Source of the DNA: Congregicoccus sp964517665
GTDB lineage: Bacteria > Verrucomicrobiota > Verrucomicrobiia > Opitutales > Opitutaceae
Length of the DNA: 13,329 nucleotides
Assembly (NCBI GenBank): GCA_964517665.1
Contig: CAZFCY010000141.1
Coordinates: forward strand, 1-13,329
Direction of reading: 5' to 3'
Shown here: in pieces, positions 1-6,962 of the stretch
Numbering within the stretch: the first letter of the stretch is position 1
Layout: every line of letters starts with the position of its first letter
Made by a program: the position numbers and the translations under genes
The notes under the pieces: generated by a model
The model's input: only the letters and a program-made list of their open reading frames with translations
What the model was told of the DNA's origin: nothing
The model's database searches: none

Positions 1-1369
1 CGATCGGGCGCGCCTTCTCCATGAACCGGACGCTGAACGCACCGCGCGCGAGCTGCCGCCGCAAAGAGCCCGAGACCATGCGCGTCGTTTCCTCGTCGGC
101 CTCGATCTCGCCGTCGATCCTGACCGACCACGCGCCCGAGTCGTCGAGCTTCAGGTTGAAATCGATCATCCGCGCCTCTCGTGGAAAACTCTCCGCCAGC
201 GTGGCGAGAAATCGCCCGGGCACGGGCGGGAGCCGGTCGTTCACGATCCGATCGATCGTCGCGCGATCGCGATCCGCCGCGGCGTTCCGCTCCTCCAGCC
301 GGATCCGTTCGGCGCGCAACTCGTCCTCGCCGCCCTGCAGTTCCCGCTGCGCGATGCTCTCGGCGCGCCAGGATTGCACGGCGCTCCATGTCTCGACGCC
401 GGCGAGCGCAAACGCCGCCCAGCAGGCGGCCATCACGAGCGAGCGCGCCCAGCGGTTTCTGCGCCGGCGGCGAAGGTGCCCCGACACGAGGTTCACCGGA
501 TGGCGCGGCGAGAGTCCGGCGATGAGCCGCAGCCAGTCCTCCGGCCCCCTGGATCGCGCGATGATGTTTTTTTCCGCGCCGCAACGCGCCTCGACTTCCG
601 GCTTCGCGGATTCGGCGCGCGATCCGAGCAGCCACGCCTGATCGACCGTGGCGCCGAACTGCTGCTTCGCGTAAAGCAGCGAGCGATTGACCTCGACCGC
701 GACACGCGCCGCGTCATCCGACCACGAGGCCAGCGTCGTTCTCGAAAAGAGCACGTCCCCGCCCGGGATTCCGGCCATCACCGCGGTGGATCTGCCGGCC
801 TCCGCCGCGAGCAGCACGGGCGTCTTCAAGCCATTCGCGAGCGAGGCCAGCTCCAACTGCAGCGGCACGATCATCGGCAGCACGCGCGTCAGCTCGAGCC
901 GGCGCGCGAGGAAGATCTCGTTGAGCTTGTGATAGAATCCGCCCGGAAGGAGATGGAGGAGAAACGCGTGCTCCTTGCGCACGGTCATCGCGCGCTGCGA
1001 CACCCACAGCATCGGCTCCCGCTCCTTCTCGATCCGCTCGACGCGGCCGCGCAGGTAGGATCGCGCGGCGCGATCCGAGAACGACGGAACCGTCTCGATC
1101 TGGTGCAGGAAGACCTCGTTGGCCAGCACGATGAACGCGTCCGTGCCGCGGTAACCGATCTCCCGCGCGGCGGTTTCCAGCGCGGCCGCGAACTCCTCCA
1201 GCGTGTTCACCGAAGCCGGCGCCGACCAGGAGGCGGCCGCTTGCTGTCTCCGAAAACTGGATACGTGAAAGCAGCCGTGGAGCCAGGCGACGCCGAGGAC
1301 GCCGGCGCGGCGGCCGCTTGCGGGGGCGGGAGCGATGCCCGCGGGAGAATCTGTGGGTTGCGCGCTCAT
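1..1369 (-). CDS. PilM/PilN-like (GspL/GspM-like) inner-membrane assembly protein, 3' end cut by window edge
   Basis: The frame read on the minus strand from the ATG at 1369 stays open for 456 codons to the left edge; the C-terminus lies outside the window. Residues about 20-290 look like a cytoplasmic PilM/GspL actin-like part: a W-x-x-P-x-x-V segment near 48-54, an LEEFAAALETAA helix, and near 220-250 the pattern VEVNRSLLYAKQQFG then QAWLLG, resembling the PilM C-terminal 'EI-RSL-Y' and sheet region. A basic stretch (HLRRRRRNR, about 298-306) precedes one membrane helix at about 308-326, giving N-in topology. A charged coiled coil (about 333-372) and a PilN-like small alpha/beta domain follow. 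PilM and PilN are usually separate proteins, so this reads as a fused form that links the cytoplasmic motor to the periplasm. Its ATG overlaps the upstream pseudopilin's TGA (ATGA), implying translational coupling. The open frame is seen directly; the family call is inference. Confidence 0.75.
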   Translation of the reverse strand, partial: MSAQPTDSPAGIAPAPASGRRAGVLGVAWLHGCFHVSSFRRQQAAASWSAPASVNTLEEFAAALETAAREIGYRGTDAFIVLANEVFLHQIETVPSFSDRAARSYLRGRVERIEKEREPMLWVSQRAMTVRKEHAFLLHLLPGGFYHKLNEIFLARRLELTRVLPMIVPLQLELASLANGLKTPVLLAAEAGRSTAVMAGIPGGDVLFSRTTLASWSDDAARVAVEVNRSLLYAKQQFGATVDQAWLLGSRAESAKPEVEARCGAEKNIIARSRGPEDWLRLIAGLSPRHPVNLVSGHLRRRRRNRWARSLVMAACWAAFALAGVETWSAVQSWRAESIAQRELQGGEDELRAERIRLEERNAAADRDRATIDRIVNDRLPPVPGRFLATLAESFPREARMIDFNLKLDDSGAWSVRIDGEIEADEETTRMVSGSLRRQLARGAFSVRFMEKARPI

Positions 1370-2178
1370 TGGGGCGTCCATCCGGCGCCGTCGAAATCGA
1401 AGGTTTTTCCCGAGTCGCTGATGACGTAGCTGTAGTCGAGGACCGATCCGCCCGCGGCCCGGTAGAGATTCACGCGCTGCCGGGCGCGAAGGCCCGACAA
1501 GACCACCGAGGCGCCGGCGCCCACGTTCACCGCGGATCCGGAAACGCCGGAGGCGCTCACGATCACGTAACTCGCGGCGGCTCCGCTCTGGTTGTTCAGC
1601 GTGATGGTGAACGGCCGAAGATCCTGCCGGAAGACGGGCGCGAGATTGACGCGCTCGATCACCAGGCTGTCTCCGCTGTTCGCGACGGCGGACCAATTGC
1701 TCCAGCCACTCCAGCTCGTCGCCGGCGGAACGCTCCCGTCGGGCGTGTCCCAGATTTCCTGAAAGCGAAGCGCGGTGTTGACGCTGGCGTTCGAGGGCAG
1801 CGTCAGCCCGCCGCGCATGCTCGAGAGGATCATGAGCCGCTCGGAAGGGTTGGTGGCGCGGTCGAGAATCAGGACGCGCGAAAGGCCGCGCCTGTTTTTG
1901 CCCACGTCGTTCGCGGAGAGATCGGAGTAGGCGGCGAGTTCGGCGGCCCAGCCGTTGCCCGTCGGCGGCGCGCCGGTTTCGCGCGCCAGCAGCTTCGCCT
2001 GCCCGCCCAGCGCCTTCAGCGTTTCCTCCTCGGCCCGGATGGCGGCGCGCTCGACGGAGCGGAAGACGTTGGGCGCGACCACGCTCGCAAGCACGGCCAT
2101 GATCGCGAGCACGCCGATCATCTCGACGAGGGAAAACGCGGCGCGCGCAAGTCGAGGATGTGGACGCGGCCTCTTCAT
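1366..2178 (-). CDS. Type IV pilin-like / type II secretion pseudopilin (pseudopilin 2)
   Basis: This 270-residue protein starts with a 14-residue basic leader and a class III prepilin signal: RAA then FSLVEMIGVLAI. The expected prepilin-peptidase cut is after Ala14, with Phe15 as +1 and Glu19 as the conserved +5 glutamate, followed by a hydrophobic helix to about residue 40. The leader residue at -1 is Ala rather than the usual Gly, as in the other pilin of this operon. The globular part (about 110-270) is rich in Ser/Asn/Gly/Val, carries a Trp-rich WSGWSNW stretch and looks beta-rich; I recognise no family for it. A longer frame exists upstream, but the start at 2178 is chosen because the protein then begins with a normal prepilin leader and overlaps the gspF stop by 4 bases (ATGA), with AGGTG just upstream. 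It is probably a minor pseudopilin of the filament built by the neighbouring ATPase and platform protein. Confidence 0.88.
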   Translation of the reverse strand: MKRPRPHPRLARAAFSLVEMIGVLAIMAVLASVVAPNVFRSVERAAIRAEEETLKALGGQAKLLARETGAPPTGNGWAAELAAYSDLSANDVGKNRRGLSRVLILDRATNPSERLMILSSMRGGLTLPSNASVNTALRFQEIWDTPDGSVPPATSWSGWSNWSAVANSGDSLVIERVNLAPVFRQDLRPFTITLNNQSGAAASYVIVSASGVSGSAVNVGAGASVVLSGLRARQRVNLYRAAGGSVLDYSYVISDSGKTFDFDGAGWTPQ

Positions 2179-3383
2179 CGCACCTGCCAGAGTTGGAGGA
2201 TCGGCAGGACGACGGCCAAGGCCACCGTGCCGACCGTGCCGATCAGGATCACCATCACCGCCGGGTTGAAGATCGCGAAGACCATCTTGATCCGGCGGGG
2301 AATGAGCTTGTTGTAATAGTCCGAGATGCTCCCGAGCGCCTCGTCGAGATGCCCGGAGGATTCGCCGGTCGCGATCATCGTCACCACCGTGTTCGGAAAG
2401 AGATCGTGCTTTCCCAACGCCTTGCTCATGGGCACGCCCTCGAGCACGTCGCCCTTCGCCGAGATCAGCGCCGCCTCGACCGCGCGGTTGCCGACGAGGC
2501 TGCGGCAGATTTCCAGTCCATCGAGCAGCGTGATCCCGGCTTGATAGAGCATCCCGAGGTTGTGCGCGAAACGGGACAGGCTGAACATCGCGACCAGCGA
2601 TCCGAAAACAGGCAGGCGCATGAGCATGCGATCGAACGCGCAGCCAAAGCGCGGGAAGCGCAGCGCGACGCGCAACCCGACCACCGCGCCGGCGAGGCCC
2701 GGCAACAGAACCGGCCACGCGGTCAGAAGCAGGTCGCTCACCATCATGACCACGCGCGTCACCATCGGAACCTCGAGCGACAGATCTTCGAGGAGGCCGA
2801 CGAACTTCGGCACCACCATGGTGAACAACAACACGATCAATCCGAGCGCGGCGGTGGTGACGATCATCGGATAGACGAGCGCCTGGCGGATGTCGGCCAT
2901 GAGCCCGTCCGTCCATTCGAAATATTTCGCGAGGCTGTCGAACACCTCGGCCATGCGGCCGCTCACCTCGCCGGCCTCGATCATCGAGACCACCTGCCGC
3001 GAGAAGACGCGCGGGAAAAAGTCCATCGCCTGATGCAGCGGCACGCCGATCGTCACTTTTTCCAGAAGCGAGGCCGCGACCCGGCCCATGCGCAGGCCCT
3101 CGAAGTCCTCGACCATGCGCTCGAGCGCCTGCGGAAGCGTGATGCCCGCGCGCAAGAGCAGCGAGGTTTGCACAAAGAACGTGATCACCTCGGCCCGCTT
3201 CACCTTCATGCGGCTGACCGTCGCGTCCGCCGCGACGAGCCCCGCGCCATGCTCGCGCGCCTCGAGCAGCCACACGCCGGCGGAGCGCAGGCGCGCCTCG
3301 AGCACGGCGAGGCTGTCGGCCTCGATCGCGCCAGACACGGCTTCGCCGGAGGAGCTGAAGGCTTTATAGTGAAACAGGCTCAT
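2175..3383 (-). CDS. gspF: GspF/PilC-family inner-membrane platform protein
   Basis: This is a full-length 402-residue member of the family (usual length about 400). It is the inner-membrane platform that couples the hexameric ATPase to pilin or pseudopilin polymerisation. There are two related cytoplasmic T2SSF domains at about 65-188 and 267-390: the first contains LLRAGITLPQALE and EAGEVSGRMAEVF, the second contains the matching LYQAGITLLDGLE and ATGESSGHLDEAL. Predicted membrane helices lie at about 169-195, 218-241 and 366-396. The start at 3383 has AGGA five bases upstream, inside the end of gspE, and lies seven bases past the gspE stop. The stop overlaps the next start (ATGA). Sequence alone cannot tell a type II secretion GspF from a pilus PilC. 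The two pseudopilins and the PilM/N-like gene support either. Confidence 0.93.
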   Translation of the reverse strand: MSLFHYKAFSSSGEAVSGAIEADSLAVLEARLRSAGVWLLEAREHGAGLVAADATVSRMKVKRAEVITFFVQTSLLLRAGITLPQALERMVEDFEGLRMGRVAASLLEKVTIGVPLHQAMDFFPRVFSRQVVSMIEAGEVSGRMAEVFDSLAKYFEWTDGLMADIRQALVYPMIVTTAALGLIVLLFTMVVPKFVGLLEDLSLEVPMVTRVVMMVSDLLLTAWPVLLPGLAGAVVGLRVALRFPRFGCAFDRMLMRLPVFGSLVAMFSLSRFAHNLGMLYQAGITLLDGLEICRSLVGNRAVEAALISAKGDVLEGVPMSKALGKHDLFPNTVVTMIATGESSGHLDEALGSISDYYNKLIPRRIKMVFAIFNPAVMVILIGTVGTVALAVVLPILQLWQVR

Positions 3384-3390
3384 CGCGATC

Positions 3391-5067
3391 CTAGTTCGAA
3401 ACCGCGACGCGAAAGACTTCCTCGATCGACGTGTCTCCGGCGAAGGCGCGCCTCAGGCCGTCATCGAAGAGCATCGGCATTCCCTTCGACCGCGCGAGAT
3501 CCTGGAGTTTGCCCACGCCGCCTTCGTTGAGGAGCGGATGAAACGCCTCGTCGATCACCAGGGTCTCGAAAATGGCCATGCGGCCGCGATAACCCTGCTG
3601 GCGGCAATCCGCGCAGCCGGCGGCCTTGCGCAGGCGCGCCTCGACTCCCGATGGAGCCGTGAGGTCGAACGCGCACAGATGGGCGGCCGGATCGGCGACC
3701 GGTTCCCTGCACGTCGCGCAGAGCCGGCGAACAAGCCGCTGCGCGATGACGAGGCGAAGCGTCGGGGGAAGGAGAAACGCGTCCACGCCGAGATCGATCA
3801 GCCGCGGGATGGCGCTGAACGAATCGTTGGTGTGGAGCGAACTGAAGACCAGATGGCCCGTGAGCGCCGCGCGCACCATCAACTGCGCGGTCTCGCGATC
3901 GCGCGTCTCGCCGACGAGCAGCACATCGGGATCCTGGCGCAACAAAGTGCGCAGGCCGTTGCCGAAGGAGAGGCCGATCTTCTCGTTCACCTGGGTCTGC
4001 CGGATGTGCGGCAGGCGATACTCGATCGGATCCTCGAGTGTGAAGACGGCGCGCTCGAGGCGGTTCACGCTGCTCAGCGCGGTGTAGAGCGTGGTTGTTT
4101 TTCCACTACCGGTCGGGCCGGTCACGAGGACGATGCCATGCGGCCGCAGGACCGCGGCCGCGACGCTCGCCTCGTCCTCCGCGCGCAGCCCGATGGAGCG
4201 GAGGTCGAAGACCAGGCTCGCGCTGTCGAGCAGGCGCAGCACCACGCTCTCGCCGTAGTTGGTGGGCAGGCACGAAACGCGAACGTTCAACTCGCGCCGG
4301 CCGACCGTGATCGAGAAACGCCCGTCCTGCGGCAGGCGCGTCTCGGAAACATCGAGGCTGGCCATCACTTTCAGGCGCGCGATGAACGGCTCCTGCAGAT
4401 CCTTGGGCACGAGCATGAAGGCCTGGAGAACGCCATCGGCGCGCATGCGGATGCGAAGCGATTTCTCGTCCGGCTCGAAGTGCACATCGCTCGCCGTTTT
4501 CCGGACCGCCGCGGCGATGATCTGCTCGACCGCCCGGATCATCGGGGCGGAGGTTTCCTCGCCCGACTTGCGCTGGGCGATCTTCATCAGCTCGTCGATC
4601 GTCTGGTCGATCGAGCCCTCGCGCTCGTGCACGGACGCGAGCTTCTCGAGGATGTCCGGCTTCGGCGCGTTCAGCACCTCGACCTTCAGGCGCGTGAGCT
4701 GCTCGACCCGGTCGATGGCGACCACGTCGAACGGGTCCGCCATCACGATGGTCAGCGTGTCGCCGTTGACGCCGCAGGGAAGAATGGCCGCCTCGCGACA
4801 AAAATCGTAGGGCAGCAGCCCGGCGACTCCGCCTTCGATCGACAGGCGCGCGACATCGATCGTCGGCGCCTGCGCATCCTGCGCGAGAAAGGAGGCGATG
4901 TCCTGCTCGGAGACGAATCCGAGTTCCTGCAGAACCGCGCCGATGAGCCGGCCGGATCGCTTCTGCTCGCGCAGGGCGAGCTCGAGCTGGTGGCGGTTGA
5001 TCAGTCCCGCGTCCAGCAAACGATCGCCCAGCCTCTTCGGGGGGGCTGAAGGAGTGGTGGTGGCCAT
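3391..5067 (-). CDS. gspE: GspE/PilB-family filament assembly ATPase
   Basis: This 558-residue cytoplasmic motor ATPase powers pilus or pseudopilus extension. It begins with an MshEN-type N-terminal domain (RLGDRLLDAGLI at 12-23, LGFVSEQDIASFLA at 49-62, LLPYDFCREAAILP at 84-97). The ATPase core has Walker A GPTGSGKT (317-324), Asp box LEDPIE (344-349), Walker B RQDPDVLLVGE (377-387) and His box GHLVFSSLHTN (404-414). A tetracysteine zinc motif typical of extension ATPases (C450, C453, C485, C488) is present; retraction PilT proteins lack it. The start at 5067 gives the expected N-terminus, but no Shine-Dalgarno sequence is visible and a perfect hairpin sits nine bases upstream. It is the second gene of the operon, 68 bases after pseudopilin 1 and seven bases before gspF. 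Confidence 0.95.
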   Translation of the reverse strand: MATTTPSAPPKRLGDRLLDAGLINRHQLELALREQKRSGRLIGAVLQELGFVSEQDIASFLAQDAQAPTIDVARLSIEGGVAGLLPYDFCREAAILPCGVNGDTLTIVMADPFDVVAIDRVEQLTRLKVEVLNAPKPDILEKLASVHEREGSIDQTIDELMKIAQRKSGEETSAPMIRAVEQIIAAAVRKTASDVHFEPDEKSLRIRMRADGVLQAFMLVPKDLQEPFIARLKVMASLDVSETRLPQDGRFSITVGRRELNVRVSCLPTNYGESVVLRLLDSASLVFDLRSIGLRAEDEASVAAAVLRPHGIVLVTGPTGSGKTTTLYTALSSVNRLERAVFTLEDPIEYRLPHIRQTQVNEKIGLSFGNGLRTLLRQDPDVLLVGETRDRETAQLMVRAALTGHLVFSSLHTNDSFSAIPRLIDLGVDAFLLPPTLRLVIAQRLVRRLCATCREPVADPAAHLCAFDLTAPSGVEARLRKAAGCADCRQQGYRGRMAIFETLVIDEAFHPLLNEGGVGKLQDLARSKGMPMLFDDGLRRAFAGDTSIEEVFRVAVSN

Positions 5068-5075
5068 GGCCAGGG

Positions 5076-5097
5076 GGCGCGGCTGTAGTGCCGCGCC
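5076..5097 (-). promoter_or_regulatory. Perfect 8-bp hairpin between pseudopilin 1 and gspE
   Basis: GGCGCGGC (5076-5083) and GCCGCGCC (5090-5097) form a perfect stem with a six-base loop. On the minus-strand transcript it lies after the pseudopilin 1 stop (5136) and ends about nine bases before the gspE ATG (5067). No U-tract follows, so it is not a standard intrinsic terminator. A stem here could protect the 3' end of a pilin mRNA from exonucleases or limit gspE translation, which would give more pilin than motor. The function is inferred; the hairpin is seen directly. A 10-base palindrome, GGCGATCGCC (5125-5134), also sits just past the pilin stop. Confidence 0.5.
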
Positions 5098-5135
5098 GGA
5101 TACGCCGCCGAAAGGAACGCGGGCGGCGATCGCCC

Positions 5136-5819
5136 TTACTGGTGCGCCAGGTAAACGTAGGCCGTGGTGAGGCCGCTCGAATTCGGGGCGCGATAGACGA
5201 CGCGACCGCCGGAGTCGGCCGTGGCGGTGTCCGCCTCGGACAACGGCTCGCCATCGATGCGAAGGCTCAGCTCCTGGGCTTCGGATGCGCGGACGTTGAC
5301 GAGGACGGCGGAGATCACGCGCGAGCCCGCGGGAAGATCAACCGCGCCATCGAGCTGGAAGTTGCGTCCGTTCGCCGTGTCCGGAGAGGTGGCGTTCGAA
5401 GTCAGGCAGATCACGCGCGATTGCGACGTCTGGCTGGCGCCGCCGGACGACGTCCAGTTGCCGCTGGAGTGGCTCCAGGTCGCGCCCACGATCGCGGGCT
5501 TCACGGGCTGGGTTCCGATCTTGACCGCGAAACGGCCCTCGAGAAATCCCTGGTTGAAGAGCAGATCGTCGATGCGCGCGTTGTTGTTGGTCGTCGGAAT
5601 CGTGCCGTATTTGCCCACGAACTCGGTGACCGCCGACTTGACCGAGTTGACCGACGCGACGGCATTGGTGACGCGCGACGAGGCGATGGTGGAGAAGACC
5701 TTGGGGACGATCACGACCGCGAGGATCGCGATGATGGCGAGCACACCGATCATCTCGACGAGACTGAAGGCGGCGCGCGGGTTGTTCTTTTTCCGGGGAG
5801 CAGTGGGATGTGTGGCCAT
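5136..5819 (-). CDS. Type IV pilin-like / major pseudopilin candidate (pseudopilin 1)
   Basis: This 227-residue protein has a basic 17-residue leader, then the prepilin cleavage region RAA|FSLVEMIGVLAIIAIL, with Phe18 as +1 and Glu22 as +5, and a hydrophobic helix to about residue 43. As in pseudopilin 2, the -1 residue is Ala instead of Gly. The globular part begins with a helix (SSRVTNAVASVNSVKSAVTEF), the position of the alpha1-C helix in GspG-type pilins. It continues with a Ser/Thr/Asn-rich, probably beta-rich domain that I cannot assign. The start at 5819 is the only Met giving a normal leader; an in-frame stop lies at 5850-5852. No close Shine-Dalgarno is visible; GAGGAAC lies about 30 bases upstream. 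It is first in the operon and the best candidate for the main filament subunit, ahead of the ATPase and platform genes. Confidence 0.88.
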   Translation of the reverse strand: MATHPTAPRKKNNPRAAFSLVEMIGVLAIIAILAVVIVPKVFSTIASSRVTNAVASVNSVKSAVTEFVGKYGTIPTTNNNARIDDLLFNQGFLEGRFAVKIGTQPVKPAIVGATWSHSSGNWTSSGGASQTSQSRVICLTSNATSPDTANGRNFQLDGAVDLPAGSRVISAVLVNVRASEAQELSLRIDGEPLSEADTATADSGGRVVYRAPNSSGLTTAYVYLAHQ

Positions 5820-5849
5820 ATGAATGAATGGAGATGAGAAAACAGTTCC

Positions 5850-5888
5850 TCATCGGTCCATCACCCCACGGGCTTTAAGCATCTTCAT
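5850..5888 (-). other. Possible 12-codon leader ORF in frame ahead of pseudopilin 1
   Basis: On the minus strand, an ATG at 5888 opens a 12-codon frame (MKMLKARGVMDR) ending at TGA 5850-5852. It lies in the same frame as the pilin start 30 bases further on. It could be a leader peptide or chance; no Shine-Dalgarno sequence supports it. The rest of the 5820-6029 gap shows no convincing promoter that I can name. Confidence 0.15.
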
Positions 5889-5981
5889 CACTACCGCCGC
5901 GGACTTTGCGTGAAGTGTTTGCTCCAGGCCTTCAGCTTCCGTGGGCCCGCGCGGGAGCCCGCGGATCGGGCGGGAACGCGG

Positions 5982-6017
5982 CGCAGTCCGGCCCCGGCGC
6001 TCCCGGGCCGGGCTGCG
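5982..6017 (-). terminator. Strong GC hairpin downstream of the SMP-30 gene (terminator-like, no U-tract)
   Basis: CGCAGTCCGGCCC (5982-5994) pairs with GGGCCGGGCTGCG (6005-6017) around a 10-base loop. On the minus strand this is a 13-position stem with one mismatch. It starts 13 bases after the SMP-30 stop (6030) and lies ahead of the pilus operon, where a transcript end is expected. No U-run follows on either strand, so it may be a Rho-aided or U-less terminator, or only an mRNA 3' stabiliser. Confidence 0.4.
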
Positions 6018-6029
6018 AGGAGGGATCGA

Positions 6030-6896
6030 TCAGCCGCCGAAGGCGAAGGCGGGAACGCCGCGGACGCCCGGACGGCAGACGAAGATGCCGCCCGCATCCG
6101 GCTCGGTTTTCAACGCCTCCTCGGAAAGGCCGTGCCGCGCCGATGTAATGAAAAGATCGCGCAGTTCGGGCCCGCCAAAGGCGCACGAGGTGGTCTGCGA
6201 AGCCGGCACATCGACGCGATCGAGGATCCCGCCCGTGCGCGGATCGCAACAGACCACGCCCGCGCCGGCCCAGAGCGCGACCCAGAGATTGCCGTCGGCA
6301 TCGATCGTCATTCCGTCCGGCCGGCCCTGGCCGCCAGGAAATTTGACCACGGGGCGCCGGTTCGAGATCGCGCCGGTTTCCGCGTCGTAATCGAAGGCGC
6401 TGACCTCGAGCGTCGGCGTATCGATATAGTACATCGTCGCCTCGTCGGCGCTCCACGCGAGCCCGTTGGAGGTGCCGACGCCGCCGAGAACCTCGGCGAA
6501 GGTCCGGTCCGTGTTTATTCGATAGAGCGCGCCCGGCGCGCGTGGTTTGACCAGGCCCATGGTGCCGGCAAACAGACGGCCGCGCGGGTCGCACTTGCCG
6601 TCGTTGAAACGAAGCTCCTCCCTGCCGCCCGCCGGATCGGCGAAGATCGCGAAGCCCCCGGTGGTTGTATCCAGAATTCCGATACCGCGGTGCGCGGCCG
6701 CCACCAGGCCGCCCGCGGCTCGCGGGACGACCGTGCCGACGCGCTGGCCGAGATTCCACGACTCGTTGGCGCGCGCGCGCGGATCCAGCCGGTTCACGGT
6801 CCCGGATTCGATGTCCACCCAGAGCAGACGATCCTTCCACCACAGCGCCCCTTCGCCCAGCGCGGCGCGCGCATCGAAAAACAGTTCGGCTTTCAT
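6030..6896 (-). CDS. SMP-30/gluconolactonase/LRE-family hydrolase
   Basis: This 288-residue protein is predicted to be a cytoplasmic six-bladed beta-propeller (family length about 290-300) that hydrolyses sugar lactones or related esters using one divalent metal ion. The family's metal and substrate residues are in place: Glu15 in LGEGALWW, Asn98 and Asp99 in RFNDGKCDPRG, Asn144 in TSNGLAWS, and Asp194 in GRPDGMTIDADGNLW. These correspond to human SMP-30 Glu18, Asn103, Asn154 and Asp204. The start at 6896 is chosen because MKAELFFDARAALGEG aligns with the family N-terminus; a start at 6935 would add 13 unlikely residues. There is no Shine-Dalgarno sequence at either. It is the second gene after a MerR-like protein gene, 66 bases away, and may be its target or partner. 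The substrate cannot be told from sequence. Sugar-acid operon genes are absent nearby. Confidence 0.92.
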   Translation of the reverse strand: MKAELFFDARAALGEGALWWKDRLLWVDIESGTVNRLDPRARANESWNLGQRVGTVVPRAAGGLVAAAHRGIGILDTTTGGFAIFADPAGGREELRFNDGKCDPRGRLFAGTMGLVKPRAPGALYRINTDRTFAEVLGGVGTSNGLAWSADEATMYYIDTPTLEVSAFDYDAETGAISNRRPVVKFPGGQGRPDGMTIDADGNLWVALWAGAGVVCCDPRTGGILDRVDVPASQTTSCAFGGPELRDLFITSARHGLSEEALKTEPDAGGIFVCRPGVRGVPAFAFGG

Positions 6897-6962
6897 TGCG
6901 CGGAGAATAAAGCCGGCCTGCCGCGCGCAAGGCAATGCCTCGAGGGATCGGCCAGGCCGGCC

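Noticed and set aside
374..1429. A 351-codon plus-strand open frame at the left edge.
   Set aside because: It is Arg-rich and antisense to the continuous 456-codon minus-strand frame, which has PilM/PilN-like features and an ATGA overlap with its neighbour.
2179..3273. An upstream extension of pseudopilin 2 to a 635-codon frame.
   Set aside because: The extra part is an out-of-frame shadow of gspF. A normal prepilin leader starts at 2178, overlapping the gspF stop.
5125..5134. GGCGATCGCC, which contains the cyanobacterial HIP1 octamer GCGATCGC.
   Set aside because: It is a single copy in GC-rich DNA of a non-cyanobacterial-looking genome, so most likely chance.
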